Source: Mycolicibacterium senegalense (GTDB lineage Bacteria > Actinomycetota > Actinomycetes > Mycobacteriales > Mycobacteriaceae). From it: a DNA stretch of 64,000 nt. The stretch spans positions 2,790,001 through 2,854,000 of the forward strand of contig NZ_CP081000.1 in assembly GCF_019645875.1 (NCBI RefSeq). Direction: 5' to 3'. The notes beneath the pieces were generated by a model. The model searched no databases. It was not told the origin of the DNA and saw only the letters and a list, made by a program, of their open reading frames with translations. Numbering within the stretch: position 1 is the first letter of the stretch; each line of letters begins with the position of its first letter. Positions 1 to 8,009 of this stretch are shown here, piece by piece. The position numbers were made by a program, and so were the translations under genes.

Positions 1-250
1 AGCGGTGCCGCGCGCCCTCGCTCTTGAACCCGCCATGAGCCAACCCCAAGAGATCCCCCAGTCGTTGGGCCGCCGTAAGGACCAGCCCAGGGTAAGCAGA
101 GCCAACCGAAGCGGGCCGGACGCGCGAATCGTGCCTCATTAGAGCAGAGGGCGCCGCAGCCGACAGCGAGGTTCGCTGCTAGCGGGCATCTCCACAAGCA
201 ACTTGGCGCAATTTCGCAAATCGCTGGCGCCTATCCTGTTGACTTCGCAC

Positions 251-754
251 ATGAGGCAGGCAACTGCGATAGCCGGCGCTGTGTCCTATTTCGTAGCTGT
301 GCCAGGTGTCATCGCGGGCCTGGCCCCGTGGGCGATAACCGGATGGCATATCGATGGTTCGTCGAATCCGTTGCGAGTGGTTGCCGCCCCGTTGATCACG
401 ATCGGATTGGTCCCGCTGGTGGCCGCATTCGGCGAGTTCGTCAAGGTCGGCGGCACACCGTCGCCGACCGCTGCCCCGGACCATTTAGTGGTGACAGGCT
501 TCAACCGATACGTTCGGAATCCGATGTATATCGGAGTTCTTTTGATCATTCTTGGGCAAGCTTTGTTGTTCAGAAGTGTCGGCCTGGTGATCTACGGTGC
601 GCTGTTCTGGGCTTCCGTAGCCGCGTTCGTCCACTGGTACGAAGAACCCACCCTCACTCGACGGTTCGGACTCGCCTACGACGCGTATCGCCGAGCAGTT
701 CCGGCCTGGCATCCCCGACTGCACTCTCCGTTTTCAGCGGATGAATCAACTTAG
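251..754 (+). CDS. Isoprenylcysteine carboxyl methyltransferase (ICMT/PEMT)-family membrane protein
   Basis: About 167 residues with three to four hydrophobic segments. The C-terminal half carries the family signature: RYVRNPMYIG at about residues 86-95, followed after a membrane hairpin by an E-E-P...F-G...Y-x-x-Y block at 131-147. Members of this integral-membrane family transfer a methyl group from SAM to a carboxyl or amine group. The bacterial substrate cannot be read from sequence. I start at ATG 251, just before the first membrane segment. An in-frame TTG at 203 would add 16 residues, and neither start has a clear ribosome-binding site. It stands alone, convergent with the amine oxidase. 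Confidence 0.75.
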   Translation: MRQATAIAGAVSYFVAVPGVIAGLAPWAITGWHIDGSSNPLRVVAAPLITIGLVPLVAAFGEFVKVGGTPSPTAAPDHLVVTGFNRYVRNPMYIGVLLIILGQALLFRSVGLVIYGALFWASVAAFVHWYEEPTLTRRFGLAYDAYRRAVPAWHPRLHSPFSADEST

Positions 755-833
755 GCCTGAGTGCCCGCCCAGACCATGGCGCCCGCATCGGGGCCTCAGG
801 ATGGAAGCCTCGTGGTAGCTGCGCTGATTGCGA

Positions 834-2108
834 TCAATCGGTAGCGGCGATGACCGCATTGGCGGTGTCTTCACCGCTTTCCACCACACCCTCCATCCAA
901 GTCGGCCAACTGCTGCGTTCGGCTCCCGCAAAATGCACTCGATTTGAGGTGTGCGGTAATGAACGACGAAATCCCGCGAACTGTCCCGGTTGTAGATAGA
1001 CATAGGTTCCGCGAGTGAACGGATCCTGCGACCAGGCCATGATTTCGACACGCTGCACCGCGTCGGGAGAGACACCGAATGCTTGACATAGGTCTTCGGT
1101 GAGTGCAGTCGGACTGGCGGCGCCGAGCGATGTGTTCGCAAAACCGTAGAGAACGCGATCGGTGCGCCAGCCGGCGCGCACGGTCGTGCCACCGATGAAC
1201 CCTTTGGCTTGCCGCATCCGGCGAGCGTCGACAACCGCGGCGACCTTGGTGCCCTGCCCATAACGGACATTGGCGTTAGCGTTGCGGACCGACTCGGGAA
1301 GGTCGGGCGAAAAGCGGATATCCGGTAGGACCGGCGTGGGCACGGCAAGAATGGCTTGATCGCCGTGAACAGTGTCTCCATCTTCGGTGTGTACGGTCAC
1401 GCCGCGAGCATCCTGGTCGACGGCTGTCACGGTGGCATTCAGGCGGATCCGAGGACCGATCTGGTCAGCCAGGTGCGCACACAGTGCCCCGGTTCCTTCG
1501 ACGATGTGACCATGCAATCCCATTCCGGTGAGTGCGAATCGCGCGATGCTGCCCTCTCGGGTGAGAAAGTCGGCGAACTGAAGTAGCGAGATATCCCCTG
1601 CCTCCACACCACCGGCTCCGTCGGCGACGAAGCATTCGGCAAGATGGCGTACCGAACCCGAAATTCCAAGTCGATCAAGCCAGTTCGCGACAGAGAGAGC
1701 ATCCAACTGTTCGCGGCGGTCTGGCGATCCGGCCGCGCCATTGATAGACCAGATGCTGTGTGAGCCCACGAGCAGGCGTCCCAGTGCCAACACTTCGCGC
1801 GGTTTCACCCGGGGTATCAGTCGGCCCGCGTTCTCACCCGGCTGACGCCAGTTCACTGGGCCAGGAAGGTATCGGTCGCGCTGAATGTGTAGCCCCGCAT
1901 CGGAAACAAGCCGTCTCATCCGCTTGTGATGACGCGAGATGTGTTGTCCACCAAGTTCGATCACATCCCCGCCATCCACCGGACGCGAACGACTCCGACC
2001 TCCGACTTCATCGCGACCCTCGAGTACGGCAACATCATGCCCAGCTGCCAGTAGTCGAGTTGCCGCCGTCAGCCCGGCCAACCCCGCCCCCGCGATGACA
2101 ACCTTCAT
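834..2108 (-). CDS. Flavin-dependent amine oxidase family protein
   Basis: 424 residues. The N-terminus is a dinucleotide-binding fold: GAGLAG at 7-12, the acidic residue closing the ADP-ribose pocket at about 30, then GGRSRS, typical of monoamine oxidase/phytoene desaturase-type FAD enzymes. The C-terminus has the second FAD motif (FAGAE...WMEGVVESGE). The family oxidises amines or C-C bonds with O2; the substrate is unknown. ATG 2108 places the FAD motif at the usual distance; an upstream GTG frame would add 15 residues. It is divergent from a FAD monooxygenase at 2277, and the shared spacer carries two copies of a palindrome, so the two flavoenzymes are probably co-regulated. Confidence 0.85.
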   Translation of the reverse strand: MKVVIAGAGLAGLTAATRLLAAGHDVAVLEGRDEVGGRSRSRPVDGGDVIELGGQHISRHHKRMRRLVSDAGLHIQRDRYLPGPVNWRQPGENAGRLIPRVKPREVLALGRLLVGSHSIWSINGAAGSPDRREQLDALSVANWLDRLGISGSVRHLAECFVADGAGGVEAGDISLLQFADFLTREGSIARFALTGMGLHGHIVEGTGALCAHLADQIGPRIRLNATVTAVDQDARGVTVHTEDGDTVHGDQAILAVPTPVLPDIRFSPDLPESVRNANANVRYGQGTKVAAVVDARRMRQAKGFIGGTTVRAGWRTDRVLYGFANTSLGAASPTALTEDLCQAFGVSPDAVQRVEIMAWSQDPFTRGTYVYLQPGQFAGFRRSLPHTSNRVHFAGAERSSWPTWMEGVVESGEDTANAVIAATD

Positions 2109-2166
2109 CTTCCGGCCCCCTCCCATTAAGACACCTCTAACCGGTGCATTCACCGCCTCGCACGGT

Positions 2167-2185
2167 CTACTACATAACGTAGTAC
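2167..2185. promoter_or_regulatory. Operator copy 1: CTACTAC-N5-GTAGTAC palindrome
   Basis: Seven-base arms around a 5-nt spacer (ATAAC), matching at six of seven positions; the inner TACTAC/GTAGTA arms are perfect. It lies 59 bp upstream of the amine oxidase start. The same architecture recurs at 2249-2267 and 39729-39747, which supports a real repressor site. TetR-type factors often use such sites, but no TetR gene is present in the window. Confidence 0.6.
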
Positions 2186-2248
2186 CACGAGAATCCTCAC
2201 ACGTGAAGACTTCGCCAACGATCGGCCCGCTTCACCGACCCTCGACAT

Positions 2249-2267
2249 CTACTACAAGAGGTCGTAG
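2249..2267. promoter_or_regulatory. Operator copy 2: CTACTAC-N5-GTCGTAG palindrome
   Basis: Same 7-5-7 layout as copy 1, one mismatch between arms. It ends 9 bp before the ATG of the FAD monooxygenase at 2277, so a bound protein would block transcription or initiation of that gene. Confidence 0.6.
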
Positions 2268-2276
2268 TTTGAAGAG

Positions 2277-3371
2277 ATGAGGGTGGGGATCATCGGTGGC
2301 GGATTTGCCGGGCTGGCGGCCGCGATCGCATTCCGGCAGGGTGGTCACGACGTTAGTGTCTTCGAGAGATCTTCTGGGGCATCCACCGCCGGCGGCGCTA
2401 TCTCACTCGCCCGGAACGCGCTCATGTGCTTGTCGCTCCTCGGTATTCGAGCGTGTGTAGTAACGGAGCCGTGGTCCCGTATGCCGGCCACCGTGCGAAC
2501 ATCTGACGGCGATGTCCTCATCCGACGAACGCTTGCCCAGCTCACCGGTGGAGACCACTACGCGACCGTCCCGCGCAGTCAGCTGCTCACCTGGCTGACT
2601 GAAAGGCTTTCCCCGGATTGCGTGCACTATTGCGCCGCTGTGACCGGAGTGCGCACGGACGGTGTCGTAGCTGTTGACGGGAGAGAACAGCGTTTCGATC
2701 TTGTCATCGGCGCGGACGGAACACGAGGCATTGTCAGAAAATCGCTGTGGCCGGACGCACCATCGCCGCACTCCACCGGCATCACCGGGTGGGCCTGGAT
2801 CGTCGCCCGCCAACTCGACAGCGGATTCGGGCCAATCTGGGGGCGTACCACAGATTTCGGCGTCTTACCCCTCGCTGACGGACGTACCTACGTCTATGGG
2901 GGAACCCAAGACCACACAGCCGTCCTACACGCTTACCGCCACTGGCCAGCACCACTTCCGATGCTCATCGACGCTGCAGATCCCCACCGTATGGCCACTC
3001 CGGAAATCTTCGAAGCCCGACCACCTCGCCAACTCGTGCGCGGCAAGGTAGTACTGATCGGCGATGCCGCTCACACCATGCGTCCCACATTCGGCCAAGG
3101 CGCAGCGCTGGCCATGGAAGACGCCATCACCCTCGCCAAGCGTGGCCCCGCGGGCTTGGCAAAACGCCGGTCACGCATCCTGACGCTGTACACCGCGTCA
3201 AAAGCCGGATCCTATGTCGCGGCGCCTCGCCTCCGCAGTGCAGAGAAAGTCCGCAATCTCGCTTTGAGGCTTACGCCAAGTCCGCTTTTCGGTGCAATGG
3301 CAGGAACGGTCAGCCACTGGCGACCACCTGCCGAGATCAGAGATTGTGACGCTGTGGATGGATGCCTGTAA
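2277..3371 (+). CDS. FAD-dependent monooxygenase (UbiH/PHBH-like)
   Basis: 364 residues, the normal length for class A flavoprotein monooxygenases. GGGFAG at about 7-12 binds the ADP part of FAD. A central GADGTRGIVR segment corresponds to the family's conserved DG motif, which contacts both FAD and NAD(P)H. GDAAHTMRPTFGQGA near residue 262 is the second FAD motif. Such enzymes hydroxylate aromatic or isoprenoid substrates using NAD(P)H and O2. ATG 2277 follows a GAAGAG site. It is divergent from the amine oxidase and probably shares its regulator. The substrate is not determinable. Confidence 0.85.
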   Translation: MRVGIIGGGFAGLAAAIAFRQGGHDVSVFERSSGASTAGGAISLARNALMCLSLLGIRACVVTEPWSRMPATVRTSDGDVLIRRTLAQLTGGDHYATVPRSQLLTWLTERLSPDCVHYCAAVTGVRTDGVVAVDGREQRFDLVIGADGTRGIVRKSLWPDAPSPHSTGITGWAWIVARQLDSGFGPIWGRTTDFGVLPLADGRTYVYGGTQDHTAVLHAYRHWPAPLPMLIDAADPHRMATPEIFEARPPRQLVRGKVVLIGDAAHTMRPTFGQGAALAMEDAITLAKRGPAGLAKRRSRILTLYTASKAGSYVAAPRLRSAEKVRNLALRLTPSPLFGAMAGTVSHWRPPAEIRDCDAVDGCL

Positions 3372-3465
3372 CAGCTTTGGGTCATTGATGTCGTGTTCAA
3401 CTAGGCGCAAATGCCTGACGCGCATTGGGATCTCCAGCGGTCTCCCTCATCTACGCCGGTCAGCG

Positions 3466-3921
3466 TCAACGGGATTCTGAAAGACCCCTATCACGGTGGT
3501 TGCTGCCGCGTTCATCGACCATTCGGGGGAACAGTGGCGCTCCGCGCAGCGGGCGGTAGTCAGCGGCCGCGAAGGCTGCTGCGGCCGCAGATATCAGCGC
3601 CAAGATCAGAGCCGGCTGGTGGCTGGCGTGAGCCGGAAAGTCATAGAACAGCAGCCAGGCCAGCGTCACTGTAGTGATCACGCCAAGGCCGTCAGTCGCA
3701 CCGATAATCGAAACGTCCGGCCGGTTCAGGCCGATCTGCCCGCCGGTGATCGCGGTTGTCAGCGCGCACGCAGCAAGAGCCACGCACAGCGGGAAGGTGA
3801 ACTTCCACAACCCCCACGTGAGGCAATCGGCATCCTCAATCTGGTTCCACGGCAGCAATAGTGCACCGATCATCAAGGCACCAGCTGTGCCGCAGACCAG
3901 CCGGCGAAGCAAAACAGTCAT
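3466..3921 (-). CDS. Four-segment membrane protein, function unknown
   Basis: 151 residues with four predicted membrane helices (roughly 5-25, 40-60, 80-97 and 105-125) and a charged C-terminal tail rich in Arg. I do not recognise the family. ATG 3921 is preceded by an excellent Shine-Dalgarno sequence (GAGGAGGACG on the coding strand), which rules out the longer in-frame extension. It is divergent from the XRE regulator at 4028, with a spacer of about 106 bp, so the regulator may control it; that is inference. Confidence 0.6.
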   Translation of the reverse strand: MTVLLRRLVCGTAGALMIGALLLPWNQIEDADCLTWGLWKFTFPLCVALAACALTTAITGGQIGLNRPDVSIIGATDGLGVITTVTLAWLLFYDFPAHASHQPALILALISAAAAAFAAADYRPLRGAPLFPRMVDERGSNHRDRGLSESR

Positions 3922-4027
3922 CTCGTCCTCCTCAAGGTTTACCGATGATCGTTGGGGCCAGGGGTCGCGTTGTCGATTACCTAGAGGTAATGGAGCAACC
4001 AACCCGGTGCGGCTACAGTCGGTGCGA

Positions 4028-4834
4028 ATGGCATCCATCGGCACCCCTGCACAGGTCGGACCGCTGCTGCGGGAATGGCGGCAACGGCGCCGGCTCACCC
4101 AGCTCGAGCTGGCCCTCGATGCCGGCGTATCCGCGCGCCATCTGAGTTTCGTCGAGACCGGACGATCCAAGCCCGGACGGGACATGGTGATACGCCTCGG
4201 CGAGCGGCTGGATATCCCGTTCCGCGAGCGCAACCAGCTACTGCTCGCTGCAGGGCACGCTCCAGCGTTCCCCGAGCACTCGTTCAACGCACCCGAACTC
4301 GCCCCGGCCCGCGAAGCGCTGAACCGGATTCTGAAAAGCCACGAGCCCTACCCGGCCGTCGTCTTCGACCGTCACTGGAACCTGGTCGCCGCCAACGCCG
4401 CCGTACAACCGTTCATCGCGACGATCGACCCCGCCCTCTTGAACCCGCCCGTCAACGTCCTCCGAGTCGGAATGGCCTTATCGCCGCAGATCATCAACGC
4501 ACATGACGTCATGGGCCACTTCCGCGACCGAGTCCAGCGCCAGCTCGCCACCACCGCTGACGAGCAGCTCGGACAGCTCTTGGACGAAATTGACAACTAC
4601 CTATCCAGCGTAGACTGCAGTGCGGCAAGCGAATCCGAATTCGCTCAGAATCTCGGCCCGGTGATAGTACGAGCACCCGGCGGTGGCGAGTGGTCGTTTT
4701 TCGGCATGTTCGGCGCATTCGACATGCCGTTCGAAGTCACGATTTCCGAACTGGCCATCGAGCTGCTCTTCCCTGCCGACCAAACCACTGCCGACGCATT
4801 TGAATCGCTTGCCCGCGCACGTGCGGTCGATTGA
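4028..4834 (+). CDS. XRE-family regulator with MmyB-like ligand-binding domain
   Basis: 268 residues. Residues about 10-65 form a helix-turn-helix (LTQLELALDAGVSARHLSFVE, then G-R-S-x-P). The rest matches the MmyB-like domain, with its conserved H-W-N-L-V-A-A-N stretch near 118 and a PAS-like fold that in relatives binds fatty acids. These regulators commonly control adjacent short-chain dehydrogenases or membrane genes. ATG 4028 lies directly ahead of the HTH. The divergent membrane protein at 3466-3921 is the likeliest local target. Confidence 0.85.
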   Translation: MASIGTPAQVGPLLREWRQRRRLTQLELALDAGVSARHLSFVETGRSKPGRDMVIRLGERLDIPFRERNQLLLAAGHAPAFPEHSFNAPELAPAREALNRILKSHEPYPAVVFDRHWNLVAANAAVQPFIATIDPALLNPPVNVLRVGMALSPQIINAHDVMGHFRDRVQRQLATTADEQLGQLLDEIDNYLSSVDCSAASESEFAQNLGPVIVRAPGGGEWSFFGMFGAFDMPFEVTISELAIELLFPADQTTADAFESLARARAVD

Positions 4835-5067
4835 CGCGTTCGGCAGAGACCGATGTGTCGCTGCCGGTGGTGCGCTGAATATTGCTGCAGCAGAGCTTAT
4901 CGGATGCGGATATGAATGCACTCCCGAACCTGCATGCCCGGGATTACAGAGACTCCAGCGTGTTTCCCCTCTGCAGGGGTAAGTAATCAGCTGCAGTAGC
5001 CGCCATGCATCCCCAAACTGATGTGTCGTCCCGTCCGGCACTGAAGCCGGGCGGGACAACAACTTCG

Positions 5068-5280
5068 TCAGCCGCTGCCAGTCAGCCGATCTTTGATGGA
5101 TTCCACACCGTCCTTGACCTTCTCGGCGGTGTCGTCGACCTTCTGCTTCACTGCTGCGATCCCCTGATCGGCCTGCCCTTCAGCTTTCAGATCGTCGTTA
5201 CCGGTGGCCGCGCCGGCCGCTTCTTTGGCACGTCCCTTGAGATCGTCTACCTTGTTGCGCGCATCGTCTGCAATCCCCAT
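5068..5280 (-). CDS. CsbD-family stress protein
   Basis: 70 residues, highly charged and Gly/Ala-rich, with the CsbD pattern: D-D-L-K-G-R-A-K-E-A-x-G near 11-22, then repeated K-x-K-V-D-D blocks and a lysine-rich tail. CsbD-like proteins are general-stress proteins, under sigma-B in Bacillus; their molecular role is unknown. ATG 5280 gives the standard family start and is preceded by GGGAGTGCAGGAC. It sits 103 bp downstream of the Asp23-type operon on the same strand and may be its last cistron or have its own promoter. Confidence 0.85.
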   Translation of the reverse strand: MGIADDARNKVDDLKGRAKEAAGAATGNDDLKAEGQADQGIAAVKQKVDDTAEKVKDGVESIKDRLTGSG

Positions 5281-5383
5281 GTCCTGCACTCCCTTTCGTG
5301 TCGGGGTGACCCATAGACGGTTCACCCACCCTTCTCCGATCCAGCGCACTCCCCTCGTTTCTGCACTGGATGGCTATCCCCCG

Positions 5384-5938
5384 TCAGATCACCTGCGGGC
5401 GTACCTTTTCCGGCCGCTCATACTCGACCAGCAGCTGGAATTCGAAGTCGGTGCCTGCTGCCCGCTGGGCGTCGGCCGCGCATCTGCGGGCCAACCGGCG
5501 AACCTCTGCGGCAGGCGTGTCCGGGGCCACTCGCACGGTGATGCGCATGACCGGCCTGCCGAGGTCGATCCGAGTGCGGGCCTTGGCGCCCTGCACTACG
5601 GGATGACGTCCTACATCGGCGGCGACGGCATCGGCGATCCGGTCAAGATTCACCGCTCCGGCGTCGCCGTCGACAGTGCGCACCGCCGCTGGGCGCAGGT
5701 GCAGCAGCAGTAGCCACAGCCCCAGCACTACCGCTATAACGCCCGCACCGCCCAATACAGCTGGCCACCAGGGCCATTCGGAGGTATGCGTCAACAGCCC
5801 GGGCTGGAGGCGGTCGGCGGATTCGCGGGCCACCGGGAGGTTCACGCGGTATCCGATCAGCCAGCCGCCCGTCACGAGCAATGCCGCGGCCACGACGGCG
5901 GTCACCAATCGATCCATCATGCGGACAGCCGACGTCAT
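5384..5938 (-). CDS. AmaP-like membrane protein of the Asp23 operon
   Basis: 184 residues: two membrane segments (about 9-28 and 59-80) flanking an external loop, then a soluble C-terminal domain of about 100 residues. This is the topology of AmaP, which anchors Asp23 at the membrane in staphylococci. Sequence similarity is weak, so the assignment rests on architecture and context. Its ATG overlaps the stop of the upstream gene by 4 nt, which indicates translational coupling. It is the last of six coupled minus-strand cistrons. Confidence 0.6.
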   Translation of the reverse strand: MTSAVRMMDRLVTAVVAAALLVTGGWLIGYRVNLPVARESADRLQPGLLTHTSEWPWWPAVLGGAGVIAVVLGLWLLLLHLRPAAVRTVDGDAGAVNLDRIADAVAADVGRHPVVQGAKARTRIDLGRPVMRITVRVAPDTPAAEVRRLARRCAADAQRAAGTDFEFQLLVEYERPEKVRPQVI

Positions 5939-6711
5939 TGTTCGTCTCCTTCTGAGCCCGGCTCACGCGCCGACTCGGAATGCCAGGCCTCGACCGCGTG
6001 CCGTTGCACCCAAACCCCCTCGCCGACCGAGTGATACGCCCGTCGACGAGGTTTGACCGCGACGACGAGCAGGATCACCCCCGCGAGCACCGCCACGACT
6101 GCGGCCGGCCAGGTCCACCATTGCCATTCGGCGCGCCCGGCCCAGCCGAGCAACGGAGTGATCCACGCACCACCACTGATCCAGTCGACGTCGATGAGGG
6201 CGTCGCGCACGGCCACCACGCCGGCCGCGATCACGATCAGCGCAATCAGTACGCCGCTGATCGTGGAAGCCGCGGTACGGCGCGGGGCGAATCGTTCGCG
6301 GCCGCCGGCGGTTCCGACGTTCGGTTCGGGACCCGCCGCGTACGCGTCGGCGACCTGTGCCGGCGTCCTGTCGCTGACGATTCGACTGATCTGCACGCCC
6401 AAGTGGCGCGGATGCTCACCGAGCGACAGCGCCAATTCACGCGACACCGCGGATTCGACCTCGTTGAGGATCCTCGTGCCGTCAACCGGCCAATTCGCCG
6501 CGATATCGACATCGACCGCACGTGGCTGCGGTCCGCCACCGATGCGCACCGCCGGCAACGTGCCACCCGGCACGATTGTGCGCCGGCGGACAACGCCTGG
6601 CACCGAGAGGACCGCGTGCTCGATCAGCCGCTGGCGCACCCGGTCGCTGACCACTGTCTGACCGCGTTTGGGTTGCGCCACAAGCGCGGCCCCAGCCGGT
6701 TCGGTTGTCAC
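5935..6711 (-). CDS. DUF6286-type two-helix membrane protein of the Asp23 operon
   Basis: 258 residues. Residues 15-125 look like a divergent Asp23-type alpha/beta domain (V-V-S-D-R-V-R-Q-R near 21, then I-E-H-A-V-L-x-V-P-G-V). Two membrane segments follow at about 150-170 and 195-216, then a cytosolic tail. Actinobacterial Asp23 operons commonly carry such DUF6286 proteins. The start is GTG 6711, two bases after the stop of the upstream gene; the 3' end overlaps the AmaP-like gene by 4 nt. Confidence 0.6.
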   Translation of the reverse strand: MTTEPAGAALVAQPKRGQTVVSDRVRQRLIEHAVLSVPGVVRRRTIVPGGTLPAVRIGGGPQPRAVDVDIAANWPVDGTRILNEVESAVSRELALSLGEHPRHLGVQISRIVSDRTPAQVADAYAAGPEPNVGTAGGRERFAPRRTAASTISGVLIALIVIAAGVVAVRDALIDVDWISGGAWITPLLGWAGRAEWQWWTWPAAVVAVLAGVILLVVAVKPRRRAYHSVGEGVWVQRHAVEAWHSESAREPGSEGDEQ

Positions 6712-6713
6712 CC

Positions 6714-6896
6714 TCAGCTCCTGGGACGGCGCCCGAGTGCCGTCAGATCGATGGTCCCGTCCAAGTGGGCCCCGACCGCTGCGCCGGCACCGCCGAGGAT
6801 CAAAGCCAGCAGGAAGCCGATCAGACCTCCGGTGGCTGCGGCGATGGCCAGCAGCAAGCCGGCGAAAAGACCTATCACAACGTACTTTTGGTTCAT
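6714..6896 (-). CDS. Small DUF2273-like membrane protein
   Basis: 60 residues: hydrophobic from about 5 to 42 as a Gly/Ala-rich helical hairpin, then a short polar tail ending in Arg-rich residues. It matches the size and position of the DUF2273 protein found in Asp23 operons of Firmicutes and Actinobacteria. It overlaps the preceding HPD gene by 4 nt. Its role in the membrane complex is inferred from context. Confidence 0.65.
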   Translation of the reverse strand: MNQKYVVIGLFAGLLLAIAAATGGLIGFLLALILGGAGAAVGAHLDGTIDLTALGRRPRS

Positions 6897-7117
6897 CGTT
6901 GAGCTTTCTTGGAACTATTGGCGCGGCGGAGGCGCCTGCGTCTGGTGAGGTACGCCGCGAGCCGTCCCCGGCAGGTACGCCGGACCCGGATTGCGGGTCG
7001 CGATGCGCCGCGATCGAATGCGGCGAGCGCTGCGATCAGGGCTTCGGCAGAACCGCCGACGTCGGGATGGTGCCGGCGGACGGCGTCGCGGCGCGCACGA
7101 CGGTCGGATTCGGTCAC
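6893..7117 (-). CDS. 74-aa basic protein with a J-domain-like HPD motif
   Basis: Residues 9-37 read as a truncated J-domain: a basic helix, then HHPDVGGS at about 16-23, then a helix (A-L-I-A-A-L-A-A-F-D). This corresponds to helix II, the HPD loop and helix III of DnaJ. The C-terminal half is very Arg-rich. The gene overlaps both neighbours by 4 nt, which argues that it is translated. A link to DnaK is possible because the HPD motif stimulates Hsp70 ATPase, but helices I and IV are not visible. Function is inference. Confidence 0.5.
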   Translation of the reverse strand: MTESDRRARRDAVRRHHPDVGGSAEALIAALAAFDRGASRPAIRVRRTCRGRLAAYLTRRRRLRRANSSKKAQR

Positions 7118-7419
7118 CGCACGTGGTCGTGTTGCTCGACCACCGCGACATCGCCGACGACCACGTCGACCGGAACTCCAGCGGCGACACTCGCCGCGGC
7201 CTGCACCTGTTCGGCGATGTCGAGGAGGTGCTCCTGCAGCCGCAGCACCACGTGGACTTCGCCCCTATCGGCGCCGAGTCGTATACCGCGCACGGTCCGG
7301 CCAGGCAGATGCGTCGCCGGGACGCCAGGCCCGAAGTGCAGCCCGATCACACCGTCGATGGCCGCCACGGCCTGCACCACGCGGTCGACGCGGTCAGCGA
7401 TCGGTGCTGTCTGACTCAT
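7114..7419 (-). CDS. Small Asp23-like soluble protein
   Basis: 101 residues, no membrane segment. The pattern I-x-G-V-x-G-L-x-F-G-P-G...T-V-R-G-I-R-L...V-H-V-V-L-R followed by a helix and V-P-V-D-V-V-V-G-D-V resembles a divergent Asp23/Gls24 domain. The 4-nt overlaps on both sides (ATGA) show coupling to the Asp23 gene upstream and the HPD gene downstream. It may be a second subunit of the same membrane-associated assembly. Confidence 0.6.
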   Translation of the reverse strand: MSQTAPIADRVDRVVQAVAAIDGVIGLHFGPGVPATHLPGRTVRGIRLGADRGEVHVVLRLQEHLLDIAEQVQAAASVAAGVPVDVVVGDVAVVEQHDHVR

Positions 7420-7886
7420 ACGACGCGGGGCTCGCCGGCATCGTCGCCCTCGGCGGCATCGTCGTCGGCGAAGTGGACGTCATGCACCGTGATGTTGACC
7501 TCGGTGACCTCAAGGCCGGTCATGTTCTCGACCGCGGCGATGACGTTGCTGCGGATCCCGTCGGCCAGATCGTGGATCGCGATGCCGTACTCCGCCACGA
7601 TCCCGATATCCACCGCAGCCTGTCGCTCGCCAACCTCGACGCTGACCCCCTGAGTGAGGCTCGGCGAACCCGGGAGAGTCTCCCGCAACTTGCCGACAAC
7701 GCGTGCCGCCTGGCCACCAAGGTCGTACACGCCATCGATCTCTCGAGTCGCGATCCCCGCGATCTTGGAGACGACGATGTCAGCGATGGTCGTGGCACCG
7801 TGGCCGGACGCCTTCTCGACGTCCTTGCTCGCGTGCTCGACGGCTACATCCGAGCTAACTTCCCGGCGCTGGGTTGCTGCGGTCAT
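7416..7886 (-). CDS. Asp23/Gls24 family envelope stress response protein
   Basis: 156 residues. The Asp23/Gls24 core spans about 35-135: T-T-I-A-D-I-V-V-S-K-I-A-G-I-A, then G-V-Y-D-L-G, V-E-V-G-E-R-Q-A-A-V-D-I, and the final V-T-E-V-N-I-T-V-H-D-V-H-F strand. The tail is acidic. Family members are abundant, membrane-associated cell-envelope stress proteins. ATG 7886 has a good AAGGAG site; a TTG directly before it is in frame. First gene of the operon, divergent from an ECF sigma factor. Confidence 0.85.
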   Translation of the reverse strand: MTAATQRREVSSDVAVEHASKDVEKASGHGATTIADIVVSKIAGIATREIDGVYDLGGQAARVVGKLRETLPGSPSLTQGVSVEVGERQAAVDIGIVAEYGIAIHDLADGIRSNVIAAVENMTGLEVTEVNITVHDVHFADDDAAEGDDAGEPRVV

Positions 7887-7911
7887 CAACTTCTCCTTCT
7901 AGGCTGACTCC

Positions 7912-7928
7912 CCGAACATTTCGTTCGG
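7912..7928. promoter_or_regulatory. Inverted repeat CCGAAC-N5-GTTCGG in the Asp23/ECF divergent spacer
   Basis: Perfect 6-bp arms with a 5-nt spacer. It lies 26 bp upstream of the Asp23 start and 82 bp upstream of the sigma factor start, a good place for an operator serving both promoters. The GAAC element also resembles ECF -35 boxes, so autoregulation by the sigma factor is possible. No binding protein is identified. Confidence 0.35.
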
Positions 7929-8009
7929 CACAATGGGTTAGTCGGGGGCGGGTCCGCGGAGCGCACGCAAATGAGACGTAGGCCACAGTGACGGCAGAAC
8001 GCGACGGGG

